NCBI GenBank assembly: GCA_050694275.1
Contig: JBOGXF010000109.1
Span: 1-10,524 of the forward strand
Source: JBOGXF01 sp050694275
Lineage (GTDB): Bacteria > Actinomycetota > CADDZG01 > WHSQ01
Direction of reading: 5' to 3'
DNA length: 10,524 nucleotides
Of this stretch, positions 10,187-10,524 are shown piece by piece. The position numbers and the translations under genes were made by a program. Position 1 is the first letter of the stretch, and the number at the start of each line of letters is the position of its first letter. The notes beneath the pieces were generated by a model that ran no database searches, was not told the DNA's origin, and saw only the letters and a list, made by a program, of their open reading frames with translations.

Positions 10187-10474
10187 CTAGGACTTGGCCT
10201 GGCGCAGGGCGAGATCGACGAGGTCGATGACACCAACGAGGTGCCCGTTGTCCACCACCGGGAGCCGGCGGATGTGGTTGCGGGCCATGCGCCGCTGGAC
10301 CTCGTCCAGATCGGCATCGGCCTCGACGTAGACCGGGGTCCCGCGCTCGAGCTCGCTCGTGGTCGCCGCCATGAGATCGAGGCCCTCGTCCCGCAGCAGC
10401 GAGGCGAGCCATTTCAGGGTGTCGGTGGACGGATCGAGCCACCGACTCGACGCCATCAGATCCCCGACGACCAT
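10187..10474 (-). CDS. Short CBS-domain protein, HRP1-like, with one and a half CBS domains
   Basis: This 95-residue protein contains one complete CBS motif (residues ~45-90, TPVYVEADADLDEVQ...RRLPVVDNGHLVGVIDLVDLA). Before it lies only the first half of another (residues 1-29, MVVGDLM...TLKWLASLLRD). Compared from memory with Mycobacterium tuberculosis HRP1 (Rv2626c, ~143 residues, two CBS domains), the text from GLD...ATTSEL onward aligns with GLDPNTATAGEL. The strand-strand-helix of the first CBS domain (the ...ALPICG...DRDIV part) is absent. CBS pairs usually bind adenine nucleotides, so a shortened pair might bind poorly or act as a dimer. The gene lies 67 nt upstream of aceE on the same strand and may be its leader gene. 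The reading frame is open throughout, so this is not a frameshift. Confidence 0.85.
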   Translation of the reverse strand: MVVGDLMASSRWLDPSTDTLKWLASLLRDEGLDLMAATTSELERGTPVYVEADADLDEVQRRMARNHIRRLPVVDNGHLVGVIDLVDLALRQAKS

Positions 10475-10524
10475 CCCACCCTGCCTTTCTTTTCCAAGCT
10501 CCGTCCGCTCAATACCCCTGCGGG
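10475..10524 (-). other. Upstream region of the CBS gene at the window edge
   Basis: This 50-nt stretch precedes the CBS gene. An AAAGG lies about 9 nt before the ATG. No convincing -35/-10 pair was seen, and the promoter may lie beyond the window. Confidence 0.3.

Overview
This GC-rich window has densely packed genes, short intergenic gaps and frequent stop/start overlaps. A single-chain (homodimeric-type) AceE, an AglE/F/G-like sugar ABC transporter and an HRP1-like CBS protein together suggest a chromosomal segment of an actinobacterium (Actinomycetota), perhaps a poorly sampled lineage. That assignment is an inference from gene content, since no rRNA or other marker is present.

Left block, + strand, 1-6430: six co-directional genes with gaps or overlaps of 1 to 16 nt, consistent with one operon. 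They are a family 1 solute-binding protein (its 5' end lies off the window), two sugar-type permeases, a signal-anchored beta-helix protein with a histidine-rich membrane domain, a metallophosphoesterase, and a ParB/sulfiredoxin-fold protein. No ABC ATPase is present, so the transporter must use one encoded elsewhere. The first permease carries a ~150-residue extracytoplasmic insert whose second half looks like a Cna-B/SdrD-B-type beta domain. The beta-helix gene starts inside the stop codon of the second permease.

Right block, - strand, 10474-6443: a shortened CBS-domain protein, then aceE (pyruvate dehydrogenase E1), then a subfamily I-like haloalkane dehalogenase. The two blocks converge with only 12 nt between stop codons. 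The dehalogenase has homologous sequence upstream of its first ATG. In that stretch no ATG, GTG or TTG exists, but a CTG overlaps the aceE stop as CTGA, with a GAGGA ribosome binding site 6 nt before it, so I annotate a CTG start.

The most novel-looking items are the duplicated QxxHxxEH...HFxxNA membrane module behind the beta-helix (two copies, gap-free at 79 residues), the loop insert in the permease, the probable CTG start, and the in-frame loss of half a CBS domain. No RNA genes, insertion sequences, CRISPR arrays or convincing terminators were seen, and there is no gene-free stretch longer than about 70 nt.
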